Positions 26,003 to 34,559 of a DNA stretch of 64,000 nucleotides are shown one piece after another. Position 1 is the first letter of the stretch. Every line of letters starts with the position of its first letter. Made by a program: the position numbers and the translations under genes. The stretch covers positions 3,224,001 through 3,288,000 of the forward strand of contig NZ_CP100404.1 of assembly GCF_024218775.1 (NCBI RefSeq). The letters are read 5' to 3'. The DNA comes from Haloarcula marina (GTDB lineage: Archaea > Halobacteriota > Halobacteria > Halobacteriales > Haloarculaceae). The notes beneath the pieces were generated by a model, which was not told the DNA's origin, made no database searches, and saw nothing but the letters and a program-made list of their open reading frames with translations.

Positions 26003-27748
26003 ATGCCGACAGTAGAGAGTCCCGAAGGCACAGTCACCGCTACCGTCTCGCTCAGCGGCGCGGACCAGACCCTCGCCGTCGCACTCGCCGACCGGACCGT
26101 CGTCGAACCGTCCACGCTCGGCCTGACTGCGCCGTTCGACCCACCGACCGAAGACGTCGACCTGCCGACCGTCGAGGACTTCGAGCGCTCGGACCGTACC
26201 GTCTCGGAGACGTTCGCGACGACGTACGGGAAGCGCCGCGAACACAGCCACGAGGCGACCGAATCGGTGTTCGTCTGCGACTTTTCGAACGGCGAGACGG
26301 TCGAACTGACGGTGCGTGCGAGCGCCGAGGGCGTCGCCTACCGCTACCGCCTGCCCGAGACGGGGTCGGTGCTGTTGTTCGAGGACCAGACCGAATTTCG
26401 GTTCCCCGACCGGACGACGACGTGGCTCACGCCGTGGGCCGAGAACCACGAGGCCACCTCGCGGCGCGCGCCTCTCTTCACCGCAGAGGGCCGCTACTGC
26501 ACGCCCGGCCTGTTTCAGGTCGCCGACGACGCGTGGGCGCTGGTCACCGAAGCGGGCGTCGACGGGTCGTATCACGCCGCTAGCCTCCGCTCGCGCGACC
26601 AGACGGCCGCCGTCGAGTTCGAACACCCGTGGACGCCGGTGCGGGCGAAAGGCGCCTTCGAGACGCCGTGGCGCGTCGCCGTGGTCGGTGACCTCGCCAC
26701 CGTCGTCGAATCCGACCTCGTCCCGGCGCTGGTCGACGGGCCGCGCTTCGACCCCGAGTGGGTCGACCCGGGCCGGGTCGCGTGGTCGTGGTGGTCCGAG
26801 AGCGACAGTCCGTACGACCCCGACAGACAGCGTGACTACGTCGACTACGCCGCCGAACGCGGCTGGGAATACGTCCTCGTCGACGAGGGGTGGAGTCCCG
26901 ACTGGCTCCCGGAACTGGTCGAGTACGCCGCCGACCGCGGGGTCGAACTGTTCGTCTGGGCCCACTGGACGGACCTCCACGGGGCCGACGAGCGCCGCGA
27001 GAAACTGGCCCGCTGGGCAGAGTGGGGCGTCGCGGGCGTCAAAATAGACTTCATGGACTCGGACGAACAGGGCCGTCTCCAGTTCTACGACGAACTGCTG
27101 GCCGACGCCGCAGAGCGCGAACTGCTCGTGAACTTCCACGGGTCGGTCGTCCCGTCGGGACTCAAGCGGCGGTGGCCCCACGTCATGACCTACGAGGGGG
27201 TGATGGGGGCCGAACACCTCAAGTGGGCGACGCTGACGCCCGAACACAACGTCACGCTCCCCTTTACTCGCAACGCCGTCGGCGCGATGGACTACACGCC
27301 CGTGACGTTCTCGGCGGACTCGCGACACACCAGCGACGCCCACGAACTCGCGCTGTCGGTGGTGTACGAGTCCGGCCTCCAGCACTTCGCCGACAGCGTC
27401 GACGCCTACGCCACCCGTCCCGACGCCGAGTGGTTCCTCGAACGCGTCCCCGCCGCGTGGGACGAGACGGTGTTCCTCCGCGGCCATCCGGGTTCGGAAG
27501 CGACTATCGCCCGCGAACGCGACGGCGAGTGGTTCGTCGGGTGCATCACCGCCGGTGGGGCGCGCACCGTCGAGACGACGCTCTCAGTACTCGACGGCGA
27601 CCGGGAGGCGACGCTGATTCGTGACCCGAGCGGCGCAGACGAGGCTGACGACGACGGCCTCGTCCGCGAGACGGTGACCGTGGGGCCGGAGACGCCGCTG
27701 TCCGTCGACGTACCCGAAAACGGCGGTTTCGCGCTCTACTGTCCCTGA
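26003..27748 (+). CDS. Glycoside hydrolase family 97 (alpha-glucosidase/alpha-galactosidase)
   Basis: This 581-residue GH97 enzyme has an N-terminal beta-sandwich (residues 1-245, VEGVAYRYRLPE-type segments), a TIM barrel starting at RVAWSWWSE, and a C-terminal beta domain. Barrel motifs are YVLVDEGWSPDW, GVKIDFMDSDEQ and the catalytic-loop TYEGVMGAEH. GH97 members split alpha-galactosides or alpha-glucosides, and either inverting or retaining chemistry occurs. No signal peptide is present, so it acts in the cytoplasm on imported sugar. It is convergent with and overlaps (13 bp) the SDR gene at 27736, and it belongs functionally with GH4 and the importer. Confidence 0.85.
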   Translation: MPTVESPEGTVTATVSLSGADQTLAVALADRTVVEPSTLGLTAPFDPPTEDVDLPTVEDFERSDRTVSETFATTYGKRREHSHEATESVFVCDFSNGETVELTVRASAEGVAYRYRLPETGSVLLFEDQTEFRFPDRTTTWLTPWAENHEATSRRAPLFTAEGRYCTPGLFQVADDAWALVTEAGVDGSYHAASLRSRDQTAAVEFEHPWTPVRAKGAFETPWRVAVVGDLATVVESDLVPALVDGPRFDPEWVDPGRVAWSWWSESDSPYDPDRQRDYVDYAAERGWEYVLVDEGWSPDWLPELVEYAADRGVELFVWAHWTDLHGADERREKLARWAEWGVAGVKIDFMDSDEQGRLQFYDELLADAAERELLVNFHGSVVPSGLKRRWPHVMTYEGVMGAEHLKWATLTPEHNVTLPFTRNAVGAMDYTPVTFSADSRHTSDAHELALSVVYESGLQHFADSVDAYATRPDAEWFLERVPAAWDETVFLRGHPGSEATIARERDGEWFVGCITAGGARTVETTLSVLDGDREATLIRDPSGADEADDDGLVRETVTVGPETPLSVDVPENGGFALYCP

Positions 27749-28566
27749 CGAATCGACTCGGCGTACTCCCTGTACAGTTCGTCCTGCATCACCTGCGTCC
27801 GGCCGCCGTCGACGAGGATGCTCTCCCCAGTGACGAACGTCGCGTCGTCGCTGGCGAGGAAGGCGGCCATCCCCGCTACGTCCGCCGGAGTGCCGAGTCG
27901 GCCCGTCGGGTGAATCGCCTTCGTGTACTCGTACTCCTCGTCGCTGTCGAACTCCGCGCGGGTGCGTTCTATCTCGACCCACCCCGGATTGATGGTGTTG
28001 ACCGTGATGCCGTGGGGACCGAGTTCCAGCGCCATCGCCCGCGTCATCCCGTTGATACCCGCCTTTACGGCATTGTAGGGGTACAGCCCCGGCATCGTCA
28101 GGAACGCGTGGTTCGAGGACATGTTCAGGACGGTGCCGCCTTCGGGCATCGCCTCGACGGCGTGTTTGGCACACAGCCAGAACGACCGGAAGTCCGTCTC
28201 GACGACGAACTCCCAATCGGAGAGGGTGGCCTCGCTGGCCGTCGTCTCCGTCTGGACGCCCGCGTTGTTCACCAACACGTCGACGCGGCCGTACTCGTCG
28301 ACGGTGTGGTCGATGAGCGCCTCGATTTCGGCGGGGTCGCGCATGTCCGCCTGCACGAACGTCGCCTCGCCGCCCTCGTCGGTGATTGTGTCGACGACGG
28401 CCTCTCCGGGGTCGCGGGAGCGGCCGGTGACGACCACCGACGCCCCCTCCGCGGCGAACCGGCGAGCGACGCCCGCGCCGATGCCGCGCGTCGACCCGGT
28501 GACGACGACGACGCGCTGTTCGTGTCTGGTCGGGACGGCGTTCGCAGTCGGGTCTGTCGAACTCAT
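27736..28566 (-). CDS. Short-chain dehydrogenase, candidate sugar dehydrogenase
   Basis: This 276-residue classical SDR has TGSTRGIGAG at the nucleotide site, NNAGVQ, catalytic YNAVKAG and the ending FVTGESILVDGGR. An N-terminal extension of about 16 residues (SSTDPTANAVPTRHEQ) precedes the first strand. It sits between galactosidases and a galactonate-dehydratase-like enzyme, where oxidative galactose degradation (De Ley-Doudoroff route) needs a galactose dehydrogenase. That role is inferred from context and is not visible in the sequence. It is divergent from the M24-fold gene across 114 bp. Confidence 0.8.
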   Translation of the reverse strand: MSSTDPTANAVPTRHEQRVVVVTGSTRGIGAGVARRFAAEGASVVVTGRSRDPGEAVVDTITDEGGEATFVQADMRDPAEIEALIDHTVDEYGRVDVLVNNAGVQTETTASEATLSDWEFVVETDFRSFWLCAKHAVEAMPEGGTVLNMSSNHAFLTMPGLYPYNAVKAGINGMTRAMALELGPHGITVNTINPGWVEIERTRAEFDSDEEYEYTKAIHPTGRLGTPADVAGMAAFLASDDATFVTGESILVDGGRTQVMQDELYREYAESIRQGQ

Positions 28567-28680
28567 CTACCAGCACCTGTGGACTCCACCGAGAAATATG
28601 CAAGGGGTCGGCGGGGGAACGTTTAACCACCGCGGGGAAGAGTATAGGAGTAAGACGGGCACAGCGCCCGTGGACTGACG

Positions 28681-29775
28681 ATGCTCACGACGAGAAAGCG
28701 CACACAACTAGAGACGGTACTCGCAGAGTACGACGCCGACAGCGCGTGGTTCGCCACGCCGCCGGCGTTCGCGTGGCTGACCGGCGGCGGGAACAACGTC
28801 GTCTCGCTTGCGGACGATACCGGAGTTGCCGCGGTCGGCTACGACGGCGAGGACGTCGTCCTCGTCGCCGACCACATCGAGGCCGACCGACTCCGCGAGG
28901 AGGAACTGGCCGTGGACGCCACCGTCCGCGAGTTCGACTGGTACGACGAGACGCTGGAATCGGCCGTCGCGGAACTGGCGACCGGGGACGCCGTCGCGGA
29001 CTTCGACCTCCCCGGCGCGGAGACGGTCCGCGTGCCGACCCGGACGTTCCCGCTCACCGACTCCGAACGGGAACGGTACCGCGACCTCTCTCGAGAGACG
29101 ACGGAAGTGGTCGAGCGCGTCGCTCGCGACGTGACGCCGGTGATGACCGAGCGCGGGGCCGCCGCCGACCTCGCACACGGCCTGCGCCAGCGGAAGATAG
29201 ACCCGCTTGTGGTACTGGTCGGCGGGGCCGACCGGAGCCAGCGCTATCGGCACTTCACGCCCGGCGACGCGACGTTAGACGAGTACGCCACCCTCACCGT
29301 CGTCGGGCGGCGCGGCGGCTTGCACGCCTGCGTGACCCGGACGGTGGCCTTCGAGACGCCCGAGTGGCTTCCCGACCGCTTCGCGGCGACCCAGCGCGTC
29401 GCGGCGACGGCGCTCCGGGCGACCCAGCGTGTCGGCCGCGACGGTGGGACCGCGGGCGACGTGTTCGACGCGATTCGGGACGCCTACGCCGCCGTCGGCT
29501 ACCCAGAGGAGTGGCACGAACACCACCAGGGCGGGATGACGGGGTACGGCGGCCGCGAGTGGTTCGCCCGACCCGACGGCGAGGACGCCGTGACGCTCGG
29601 GTCGGCCTACGCGTGGAACCCCACGATTCAGGGGACGAAAGTCGAGGACACGGCGCTGGTCACCGAAGCGGACGTTGAGTTGCTGACGGTGACCGGCGAG
29701 TGGCCGACGACGAGCGTCGACCCGGTCGGCGACGGCGCGGCCCTCGAACTGCCTGCCGTGATGAGCCGAGACTAA
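28681..29775 (+). CDS. M24-fold (creatinase/aminopeptidase P-like) protein lacking most metal ligands
   Basis: This 364-residue protein has the two-domain architecture of aminopeptidase P/creatinase: an N-terminal creatinase-like domain (TTRKRTQLETVLAEYDAD, AWLTGGGNN) and a C-terminal pita-bread domain. The metal-binding positions are largely changed. The DxG...D region reads VGRRGGLHACVTRT with no Asp, and the TIEPG Glu is replaced in AWNPTIQG. The His (HHQGGMTGYG) and last Glu (KVEDTALV) remain. It is unlikely to be a dinuclear metallopeptidase. Its placement beside galactonate dehydratase suggests a sugar-related, possibly hydrolytic or lyase role. The function is unknown. Confidence 0.75.
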   Translation: MLTTRKRTQLETVLAEYDADSAWFATPPAFAWLTGGGNNVVSLADDTGVAAVGYDGEDVVLVADHIEADRLREEELAVDATVREFDWYDETLESAVAELATGDAVADFDLPGAETVRVPTRTFPLTDSERERYRDLSRETTEVVERVARDVTPVMTERGAAADLAHGLRQRKIDPLVVLVGGADRSQRYRHFTPGDATLDEYATLTVVGRRGGLHACVTRTVAFETPEWLPDRFAATQRVAATALRATQRVGRDGGTAGDVFDAIRDAYAAVGYPEEWHEHHQGGMTGYGGREWFARPDGEDAVTLGSAYAWNPTIQGTKVEDTALVTEADVELLTVTGEWPTTSVDPVGDGAALELPAVMSRD

Positions 29776-29791
29776 TCGAAAAACCGCTCGC

Positions 29792-30982
29792 TTACCACTC
29801 GGCGACGCTGCCGTCCTCGTGACGCCACACGGGGTTGTGCCAGTTGACCGTCTTCTCGGACTGTTCGCGGACGTACGCCTCGTTGATTTCGATGCCCAGT
29901 CCGGGGTCGTCCGGAATCTGGACGTAGCCGTCATCGTACTCGAACACCGACGGGTCCGCGAGGTAGTCGAGCACGTCCGTCGTCTCGTTGTAGTGGATGT
30001 TGAGGCTCTGCTCTTGAATCAGCGCGTTCGGCGAACAGGCGTCGACCTGCACGCAGGAGGCCAGCGCCACCGGGCCAAGCGGACAGTGTGGAGCGAGCGC
30101 CACGTCGTAGGCCTCGGCCATCGACGCGATTTTCTTGACCTCGGTGATGCCCCCGGCGTGTGAGAGGTCCGGTTGGATGACGTCGACGGCCCCGTCCGCG
30201 AAAATCTCCTTGTAGTCCCACCGCGAGAACATCCGTTCGCCCGTCGCGATGGGGATGGTGGTGTGGGCGGCGATGTCCGGCAGGGCCTCGTTGTGTTCGG
30301 GGAGGACCGGTTCCTCGATGAACATCGGTTCGTGCGGCTCCAAGGCCTTCGCCAGCCGTTTCGCCATCGGCTTCGTGACTCGGCCGTGGAAGTCGACGCC
30401 GATGTCGACTTCGTCGCCGACGGCCTCGCGCACCTCGCGCAGGCGGTTCGCGGCCGCCTCGACGGCCGCCGGGTTGTCCACCCGTTCGATTTCGGCGGTG
30501 GCGTTCATCTTCAGCGCCGAGAACCCGGCGTCGACCTTCTGTTCGGCTTGCTCGGCCACCTCGGAGGGGCGGTCGCCGCCGATCCACTGATACACGCGGA
30601 TGCGATTGCGGGCGGCCCCGCCGAGGAGTTGGTGGACCGGCGCGCCCAACTGCTTGCCCTTGATGTCCCAGAGCGCCTGGTCGATGCCCGCGATGGCGGA
30701 CATGAGCACCGGGCCGCCGCGGTAGAAGCCGCCGCGGTACATCGTCTGCCAGTGGTCCTCGATGTCCTCGGGGTTCTCGCCGAGGAGGTAGTTCTCCAGC
30801 AGTTCCTCAACGGCGGCCCGGACGGTGTGGGCGCGCCCCTCGACGACGGGTTCGCCCCACCCGACGGTGCCGTCGGCCGTCTCGACGCGGAGGAGGAGCC
30901 ATCTGGGCGGCACCTCGAACAGTTCGTAGTCGACGATTCGGTTCCTCGCGCTGCTGTCGGATTGGGATGTGTTCGAACTCAT
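29792..30982 (-). CDS. Galactonate dehydratase-like enzyme (enolase superfamily)
   Basis: This 396-residue mandelate racemase/muconate lactonizing family member is of the D-galactonate dehydratase type. The N-terminal cap domain is followed by a barrel with metal ligands in VDFHGR, MFIEEPV and IATGERM, and the catalytic His in LAPHCPLGP. The product would be 2-keto-3-deoxy-galactonate. An acidic Ser-rich N-terminal extension precedes RIVDYELFEV. It is divergent from the IclR regulator, and the shared 222-bp region carries a copy of the 19-bp operator motif. Other acid-sugar substrates are possible, but the galactosidase neighbours favour galactonate. Confidence 0.82.
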   Translation of the reverse strand: MSSNTSQSDSSARNRIVDYELFEVPPRWLLLRVETADGTVGWGEPVVEGRAHTVRAAVEELLENYLLGENPEDIEDHWQTMYRGGFYRGGPVLMSAIAGIDQALWDIKGKQLGAPVHQLLGGAARNRIRVYQWIGGDRPSEVAEQAEQKVDAGFSALKMNATAEIERVDNPAAVEAAANRLREVREAVGDEVDIGVDFHGRVTKPMAKRLAKALEPHEPMFIEEPVLPEHNEALPDIAAHTTIPIATGERMFSRWDYKEIFADGAVDVIQPDLSHAGGITEVKKIASMAEAYDVALAPHCPLGPVALASCVQVDACSPNALIQEQSLNIHYNETTDVLDYLADPSVFEYDDGYVQIPDDPGLGIEINEAYVREQSEKTVNWHNPVWRHEDGSVAEW

Positions 30983-31154
30983 TGTGGTCGGTCAGTGCGT
31001 GCGGGGGTCGCCCGCGTGACGCCACCGCCGTCGGCGGACCGACGCGTTCCGGACCCGCGGCGGGCCAGTGGCGTTGTCTGTCTCATCGTCCCACAGTTCG
31101 TTAACGCCCCATTTAACCGTTGTGTCAGCGTCGGTGGGCCGCGCCGACCACCAC

Positions 31155-31173
31155 CGTTCACGATGTGCGAACG
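31155..31173 (-). promoter_or_regulatory. IclR-type operator motif, copy a
   Basis: The plus strand reads CGTTCACGATGTGCGAACG, an inverted repeat with CGTTC/GAACG arms and a 9-bp centre. The reverse complement matches two copies behind the IclR gene. It lies between the divergent dehydratase and IclR genes, 32 bp before the IclR ATG, as expected for autoregulation. Confidence 0.6.
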
Positions 31174-31204
31174 ACTTTTGTGCCTCCGGCCGAAATCACG
31201 GTGC

Positions 31205-31963
31205 ATGAACGACGGCCCGCGGGTCAAGACGACCCAAACGAGCTTTCGCATCATCGAGGCGGTGCGGGACAACCGCGGCGCTGGCGTGAGCGAACTCGCC
31301 CGGACGGTCGACCTCTCGAAGTCCGCCGTCCACAAGCACGTCCAGACGCTGACCGAAATCGGCTACCTCGTCCGCGAGGACGACGCGTACTACCTGAGTA
31401 ACCGGTTTCTCAGCCTCGGCAACCGCGCCCGCGAACGACTCCCGCTGGGCCCGGCCAGCAACGTCGTCAACGACCTCGCCGAGACGACCGGCCACGTCAC
31501 GAACTTCATGGCTCACGAGAACGGCCGCGGCGTCTACGCGCTCCGCGTCGAACCCGAGGGCGTCGACCTCGGCGATATCGTCACCGAGGGGGACGTCGCA
31601 CCGCTGCACGCCACCGCCGGAGGGAAGGCGATTCTCGCCTTCTTCTCGAAGGAGAAACGGACCGCTATCCTCGACAGCGTCGGCCTCCCCGCGCACACGG
31701 AGAAGACCATCACCGACCGCCGGGAACTCGAACGGGAACTGCGCTCCATCCGCGACCAGCGCGTGGCCTTCGACCGCGAGGAGTTCATGACGGGCCACCA
31801 GTGTGTCGCCTCGCCCGTCGTCGACCGCAGCGGCGAACCAATCGCCGCCGTCAGCGTCACCGGCAACATCCAGCACATGTCCGGCAAGCGCCTCGAAGAG
31901 GACGTGACCGGCCTCGTCACCAGCGCCGCAAAATCCATCGAGAACGAACTCCTCTCACAGTAG
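31205..31963 (+). CDS. IclR-family transcriptional regulator
   Basis: This 252-residue regulator has an N-terminal winged helix-turn-helix (VSELARTVDLSKSAVHKHVQTL, then the wing YLVREDDAYYL) and a C-terminal IclR effector-binding domain (TTGHVTNFMAHENG, HATAGGKAILAFFSKE, ASPVVDRSGEPIAAVSVTG). The start at 31205 is preferred. An in-frame ATG at 31163 lies inside the operator motif and would add a Cys/Arg-rich extension. It is divergent from the galactonate-dehydratase-like gene. Its probable targets are itself, the dehydratase and other galactoside genes, responding to a pathway sugar acid. Confidence 0.88.
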   Translation: MNDGPRVKTTQTSFRIIEAVRDNRGAGVSELARTVDLSKSAVHKHVQTLTEIGYLVREDDAYYLSNRFLSLGNRARERLPLGPASNVVNDLAETTGHVTNFMAHENGRGVYALRVEPEGVDLGDIVTEGDVAPLHATAGGKAILAFFSKEKRTAILDSVGLPAHTEKTITDRRELERELRSIRDQRVAFDREEFMTGHQCVASPVVDRSGEPIAAVSVTGNIQHMSGKRLEEDVTGLVTSAAKSIENELLSQ

Positions 31964-31964
31964 C

Positions 31965-31983
31965 TGTTCTCGCATCGTGAACG
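31965..31983 (+). promoter_or_regulatory. IclR-type operator motif, copy b
   Basis: TGTTCTCGCATCGTGAACG begins one base after the IclR stop codon. It matches copy c at 17 of 19 positions. Confidence 0.55.
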
Positions 31984-32161
31984 CTCCGCGTGCGAACCGT
32001 TTTCACGTCGCCGTTCCCGCCGCCCGCCTCCCGCAGTCTAGAACGTGAACGTGGCCCGTTCGACGCCACAGCGGCCGGGAACGGCCTCGACGTGCCGATA
32101 ACGACTGGTTCTAACAACGATACGTGTGTTATCTTAGGTCGACTAGCAGTGAGAGCGGTAT

Positions 32162-32180
32162 CGTTCTCACATCGTGAACG
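32162..32180 (+). promoter_or_regulatory. IclR-type operator motif, copy c
   Basis: CGTTCTCACATCGTGAACG differs from the reverse complement of copy a at only one position (T for G at position 6). It lies about 90 bp left of an AT-rich TATA-like element. Confidence 0.6.
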
Positions 32181-32512
32181 GAGCTTGGAGCGGTACGGCG
32201 CGACGACGAGCGTCCTCGGTTCGCCGCCCATGGTCGAGACCAGTAATATCAGAGATGTGTGATAGTCGTATATAATATATTAGTGTACGTAGATAAGCTA
32301 GCAGATATGCACTCATATCATATCTTCACCAGTATCGGGCGGTTAGATGTGAGTTTGGAGAAGAGTATCGTCAGCTATGGCTTGTAGGGTTTTTCTCACG
32401 TGAGTCTACCGAACACGGCTGTTTCGGAAGCTTAATCCTCTCTTCGGAGAATCTTGACCGGAATAGGCCAACACAACTGTTTCTCAATACATTTCGAATA
32501 TAGTTTGGATTC

Positions 32513-34501
32513 TTATATAGCTTCGCGCACGTCTTCGACCGCGGCTTCCACGACAGCCACGTCGAACGCGTCGACGGTGTCGCCGCCGACGAGGAACGAC
32601 GCGTCCCCGGGCACGTCGAGCGACACCGGTTCGCTCGTGAAGTTCGTGACCCACGTGTAGCCGTCTCGATGTGCCAGGCGCACGCCGTCGGGAAGCGGGT
32701 CGGCGTGGTCGACGCCCGCCGCGCCGAGCAGGTCCGCGACGAGTGCGTCCGCGAGGCCCTCGCCGGGCCAACAGCCGACGGTGGTGACGCTCCCCTCGCC
32801 GACGCGGTTGTGCGCGACGGCGGGTTCCTCGGCGGCCTCGCCGGAGCGGTAGCGCCCGCGCGTCTCGGCCGCGTCCGGGTCGAGCCATCCGGCCCACGTC
32901 TGGTAATCGTACGTCTCGCCGTCGTAGCCGACGCGGGTGTCGAACTGCGCGGGAAGGCTCTCGTGGCGACTCACGCGGACCCCCGCGAGGTCGGCGAGGG
33001 GGCCGGGCGCGAGCGTCTCGTGCAGTTGGTTATACGGGTCCTTCTCGCCGGTGCGCGCGCCCAGCAGGAGGTGCCCGCCCGACTCGACGTAGTCGGTGAG
33101 ACGGCCCGCGAGGGCCTCGCCCGCGAGATACAGCGTCGGCGCGACGACGGCGGCGTAGCCGTCGAGGTCGGCAGACGGCGGGACCACGTCGACCTGCACG
33201 CCCCGTTCGCGGAGCGCGTCGTAGTAGGCCCGCAGGTGCGACCAGTAGTGCCAGTCCGGAGAGTGAGGCTGAATATCCGTCGCCCACAGGCTCTCGTAGT
33301 CGTGGAGGAGGGCGACGGGCGCGTCCACCGGGTCGAGGTCGAACAGTTCCGGGGCGGTGGCGGCGGCGTCGCGGTACCCCTTGTCGGGACTGCCGTCCTG
33401 CTTGCGGAGGCCCGCGTGGTACTGCTCTTGCCCTTGGCGACAGCGCCGCCAGCGGAAGTAGAGGACGGCGTCCGCGCCGTGAGCGACGGCGTGGTGCGCC
33501 CACAACCGCATCGCCCCGTCGCCGGGTTGGGGCGCGTGGGGCGGCCAGTTCACGTCGCCGGGTTGCTGTTCGAGCACCCAGAACGGCGTCTCCGGCCCGC
33601 GGTAGATGTCGTGGTTCAGGCCGATTTCGTCCGGGTCGCCCGCCCGCAGTTCGTCCGTCGTCGGGTCGCCGGGTTGCCGGTCTTGGACGAATCCCGTGGG
33701 GTAGGAGTCCCATCCGAGAAAGTCGAGGTCGTCGGCCAGCGAGTAGGCGTCCAGCGTCGGGAAATCGCCCATGAAGTTGTGGGTGACGAACCACTCGTCG
33801 TTGGCCGCCCGAATCAGGTCGGCGTGCAGGCGGTTGTACTCGACGACGCTGTCGTTCGCGAAGCGGTAGTAGTCCAGCAGGCGCGAGGGGTGATGTTCGG
33901 CTGGCGTCGGTCCAGGCAGGTCGACTGCCTCGAAGTCTGGGTACTGCTGGCTCCAGAAGGTGTTGCCCCACGCCTCGTTCAGCGCGTCCACGTCGCCGTA
34001 CTTGGCTTCCAACCACTCGCGGAACGCCGCCGCGCAGTCGTCACAGTAACACCGCACCGTGCGGTGACAGCCGTACTCGTTGTCGGCCTGCCACCCGGCG
34101 ACGTGCGGATTGTCGGCGTAGCGCTCCGTGACCGTGCGGACGATGCGTTTGGTCTCCTCCCGGTACGTCGGCGAGTTGAAACACGTGAACCGGCGGCTCC
34201 CCCATTCGCGGGGCGTGCCGTCGGCGTCGGCCTGCCGCACGTTGGGGTGCTCGTCGACCAGCCACTTCGGCGGCGTCGCCGTCGGCGTACACAACACCGC
34301 CTGCATGCCGTGGTCGCCGACGAGTTCGATGGCCTCGTCGAGCCAGTCGAAGTCGAATTCGCCGCGTTCGGGTTCGATGCGCGCCCACGAGAACTCCGCC
34401 ATGCGGACGTACTCCAGTCCCGCGTCGGCCATCTGGGCCACGTCCGTCTCCCAGCGCTCGCTGGGCCAGTGCTCGGGGAAGTAGCAGACTCCGAGTGTCA
34501 T
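32513..34501 (-). CDS. bgaH: Beta-galactosidase, glycoside hydrolase family 42
   Basis: This 662-residue GH42 enzyme hydrolyses terminal beta-galactosides. The catalytic barrel starts MTLGVCYFPEHW. The acid/base is Glu142 in ADNEYG, and the nucleophile region is FWVLEQQPGDVNW. The structural zinc site is complete (Cys107, Cys151, Cys153, Cys156). A trimerisation domain (GYAAVVAPTLYLAG) and a small C-terminal beta domain follow. No signal peptide is present, so it is cytoplasmic and salt-adapted. The size and family match the known haloarchaeal bgaH enzymes. A TATA-like CGTATATCG lies 22-30 bp upstream of the ATG. Confidence 0.9.
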   Translation of the reverse strand: MTLGVCYFPEHWPSERWETDVAQMADAGLEYVRMAEFSWARIEPERGEFDFDWLDEAIELVGDHGMQAVLCTPTATPPKWLVDEHPNVRQADADGTPREWGSRRFTCFNSPTYREETKRIVRTVTERYADNPHVAGWQADNEYGCHRTVRCYCDDCAAAFREWLEAKYGDVDALNEAWGNTFWSQQYPDFEAVDLPGPTPAEHHPSRLLDYYRFANDSVVEYNRLHADLIRAANDEWFVTHNFMGDFPTLDAYSLADDLDFLGWDSYPTGFVQDRQPGDPTTDELRAGDPDEIGLNHDIYRGPETPFWVLEQQPGDVNWPPHAPQPGDGAMRLWAHHAVAHGADAVLYFRWRRCRQGQEQYHAGLRKQDGSPDKGYRDAAATAPELFDLDPVDAPVALLHDYESLWATDIQPHSPDWHYWSHLRAYYDALRERGVQVDVVPPSADLDGYAAVVAPTLYLAGEALAGRLTDYVESGGHLLLGARTGEKDPYNQLHETLAPGPLADLAGVRVSRHESLPAQFDTRVGYDGETYDYQTWAGWLDPDAAETRGRYRSGEAAEEPAVAHNRVGEGSVTTVGCWPGEGLADALVADLLGAAGVDHADPLPDGVRLAHRDGYTWVTNFTSEPVSLDVPGDASFLVGGDTVDAFDVAVVEAAVEDVREAI

Positions 34502-34559
34502 ACTCGCTCGGGCGGCGGCCCGCGATATACGTCTTGCCCCAGCGAGTCGCGCCCCGCGG

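Larger units (their letters stand above)
31964..32512. other. Gene-free, AT-rich interval with two operator motifs
   Basis: This 549-bp interval separates the IclR gene and the convergent end of the GH42 gene. The right half is very AT-rich and has a strong TATA-like element (GTATATAATATATT, about 32268-32281). Two copies of the 19-bp operator motif occur here, although no protein gene with haloarchaeal composition is visible. A 104-codon minus-strand frame (31917-32231) lies under both operators but has an atypical basic composition. An unrecognised transcript or a relic of a rearranged promoter is possible. Confidence 0.55.

Noticed and set aside
28567-28680. Search for the 19-bp operator motif upstream of the M24-fold and SDR genes
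   Set aside because: No copy is visible in this 114-bp divergent region, so these genes cannot be placed in the IclR regulon on sequence grounds.
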